64,000 nt of DNA. It comes from Dactylellina haptotyla. Taxonomy: Eukaryota; Ascomycota; Orbiliomycetes; Orbiliales; Orbiliaceae. The notes under the pieces are model-generated. The model was not told where the DNA came from. It searched no databases and saw only the letters and a program-made list of their open reading frames with translations. This document shows, in pieces, positions 62,267 through 64,000 of the stretch. Within the stretch, counting starts at the first letter, position 1, and every line of letters begins with the position of its first letter. Location: NCBI GenBank assembly GCA_031310005.1, contig CM062382.1:1178001-1242000 (forward strand), read 5' to 3'. Both the position numbers and the translations under genes were made by a program.

Positions 62267-62857
62267 GTGGACGGAGACGGATACTAACTATCGTGACTAT
62301 AAATGTGGTATTTTAGTGGCGATATGTGTTGGGGTGGTTGGTGACACGGAGATTTATAGATATCTCTAGACTGGTGCCTAGATTATGCGGCGTAGATAAT
62401 CTGGTTTTTTTCTTAGTAAGCTATCTTGAATGTTTGGGTATATGTACCGATAGAATATCTCACCGAATAAACTAGGGTTTTGTTCTCTGTATTCCGTGTC
62501 TTAGCATGTGTTACAGAGAAAAGGCACCGAATACGAGGAATGAGTAGACGGTGTTGCATTGGGCTAGTCCCTCGTTTTCAATTAGTGAATATTATAGCGA
62601 GAGGGGTAACAGACAGGAAAAGAGAAATTATAACCTGTGATAGTGCTATTATGTTGATTGTGGTGTAGTCGAAGGCCACATGTGGTAATGTGTGAGAACG
62701 TGAATTTGGAAATAAAGGCAATACGAATGGGACCGTAGACAAAAGCATAACGATGATGAAGAATTATAACACCATCTACCGTGGCAAACTTGACCTACCA
62801 CATCCATCCATTTCCTCAAATAACATCATGTCCAAATAAAGAGAAGACGCTATAGTT
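62267..62857. other. Tail-to-tail intergenic region
   Basis: 3' flanks of the helicase and GH16 genes. No gene is supported. Confidence 0.6.
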
Positions 62858-64000
62858 TCAGTACAATAAATGCATATACCCACCAATCCTCGGCCGCCAC
62901 TCCCCCAGCATGAACCCTAAAACGGGTATCCCCCACTGCAAGAACAGCATCCAGACCCCCAACCCGCTCCCAATCGCCTCCGACCTCCTCTTCGCTCCAC
63001 CGCTCGTCTTCTCCTCGTAAACAGTCTGGTTATACGTCGCATTCCTGGTCGGGTCATTACTGAAAAAGTAAGGCAACTCGTCGGGACTAACGCCTTCATA
63101 CCTCGGCGGACCCACAGGACTCGGAATCTGACATACCCCGCCGCCTCCGACAGCTTCACACCGTTCCTGATGATCTTTCTGTCGTTGTGAATCCGAAGAA
63201 TTAAAGTACGCTTTCACATAAGTTAGTACCAACGCGGCGTTACCCTCTGGCGGCCCGGCGCTCCAGAGCGGATTCCCGTTCGACCAGTGCGTGATCACGA
63301 TGTGTCCCGGTTGCTGCGGGAATAAAGTCGTGTTTGAAATCGTCCAGATCTGTTTCCCGTCTTGGTACCAGGTTATCGCTGACGGGGTCCAATCGAAGCG
63401 CAGCTCGTGGATTTGGGCAGACGTGTTGTACGGAAGATCCGCGACTTGGTAGGTGCCCGGGAGGGCATCGAGGTTGGTGCCGCCGACGGGGGTGTGGAGG
63501 ACCAGATTTATCAGGGTGTCCGTGGCGTTTATCTGGCGGGAGAGGAGTTCAATATCGATCTCTTGGTTGTCATCGTGGTACCAGTAGAATCCGAAGCATG
63601 TGCCTGGGTATTTAGTAGTTCTGTATCCGATTCTGAAGGTACCGTAAAACATGTCATTGCGCGTGGAGTCTAATTCGGCGCCCATGAGGTACTTTTCGCC
63701 ATTGATAAGCGTGTAATTGTGCGGAACGAGGAGATTCAGGCCTGCCTGGCCGCCATATATTCCAGTAGCGTCAATGCTTAGGTTTACAGCTGGATTTGGG
63801 ACAATGGCTTCGAGAACGGTAGCTCGCCCGTACGGCCCCAGTGCGGCCACAGGGTCCTTAATTCACGTTATTATGATTAGTTATCAGATATGATATTCGA
63901 GAAGCTGCCTCAACTCACAAGCTGCCAAACTTGAGGACGCCAGTCAAAGTCATTTTTGAAGTTTTTGATCTTGGTGAAGTCTGATTCAAGGAGATCTGTA
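62858..64000 (-). CDS. Glycoside hydrolase family 16 protein (partial, runs off right edge)
   Basis: Two visible exons, 64000-63919 (N-terminal start outside the window) and 63856-62858. The first reads DFTKIKNFKNDFDWRPQVWQ. The second has the GH16 fold with the catalytic EIDIE motif in DNQEIDIELLS, a GTFRIGYRTTKYPGTCFGFYWY strand pair, and HELRFDWTPSAITWYQDGKQ. It probably cleaves or remodels cell-wall beta-glucan, or is a CRH-like transglycosylase. Seven or more N-glycosylation sequons and a C-terminal hydrophobic stretch (VWMLFLQWGIPVLGFML) followed by a short basic tail suggest a membrane-linked wall enzyme. The signal peptide is not seen because the 5' end is outside. Confidence 0.85.

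Noticed and set aside
1-64000. Transposons, virus-like elements, CRISPR arrays
   Set aside because: No reverse transcriptase, integrase, transposase, long terminal repeats or regularly spaced repeats were recognised.

Overview
This is nuclear DNA of a filamentous ascomycete (Pezizomycotina; class not decidable from this window). The evidence is short GT-AG introns of about 45-95 bases with CTAAC/CTAAT-like branch sites, a Clr5-domain protein, a Pfa3-type palmitoyltransferase, fungal Pot1, fungal TFIIIC subunit 1 and a COA6 homologue. Gene spacing is loose (0.3-2 kb gaps) and genes lie on both strands. I see no rRNA, tRNA, CRISPR array or recognisable transposon. Exon coordinates below come from matching splice sites to reading frame and family conservation; they were not checked against transcripts.

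Layout. 0-4.9 kb: the 5' part of a bacterial-type MurE ligase gene running off the left edge, then an F-box protein gene. 4.9-9.9 kb: the DNA polymerase delta catalytic subunit (nine exons, with one apparent frame break at a conserved site) and, divergently, a small unsecreted probable beta-sandwich protein. 10.6-13 kb: a YAP1-binding/Alf4/glomulin-family protein. 13-14.8 kb: a gene-empty AT-rich gap with related palindromes. 14.8-19.5 kb: a multi-C2H2 zinc-finger protein and, divergently, a HEN1-type small-RNA 2'-O-methyltransferase. 19.8-27.3 kb: a Clr5-domain protein, a small unknown protein, an alcohol O-acetyltransferase-like enzyme and COA6.

27.8-37.1 kb: a rhomboid protease, the DHHC palmitoyltransferase PFA3, a tail-anchored UBE2J/Ubc6-type E2 and an orphan secreted cysteine-containing protein. 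37.9-52.5 kb: several chromosome-maintenance genes (TFIIIC subunit 1, cohesin SCC3/STAG, a basic nucleolar-like protein, POT1). 54.4-62.3 kb: importin alpha and a UBA-RWD-DExH RNA helicase of the YLR419W/DHX57 group. The right edge holds a partial GH16 wall glycosidase.

Most genes are single-copy housekeeping genes that do not form one pathway; Pol delta, cohesin, TFIIIC, POT1 and HEN1 share a genome-maintenance or nucleic-acid theme, but I see no operon-like or cluster logic. The most unexpected item is the MurE-type peptidoglycan ligase gene in a fungal chromosome. Next are the Pol delta frame break, the fungal HEN1, the small beta-sandwich protein with a strong TATA box, the orphan secreted protein and the palindromic gap at 13-14.8 kb.
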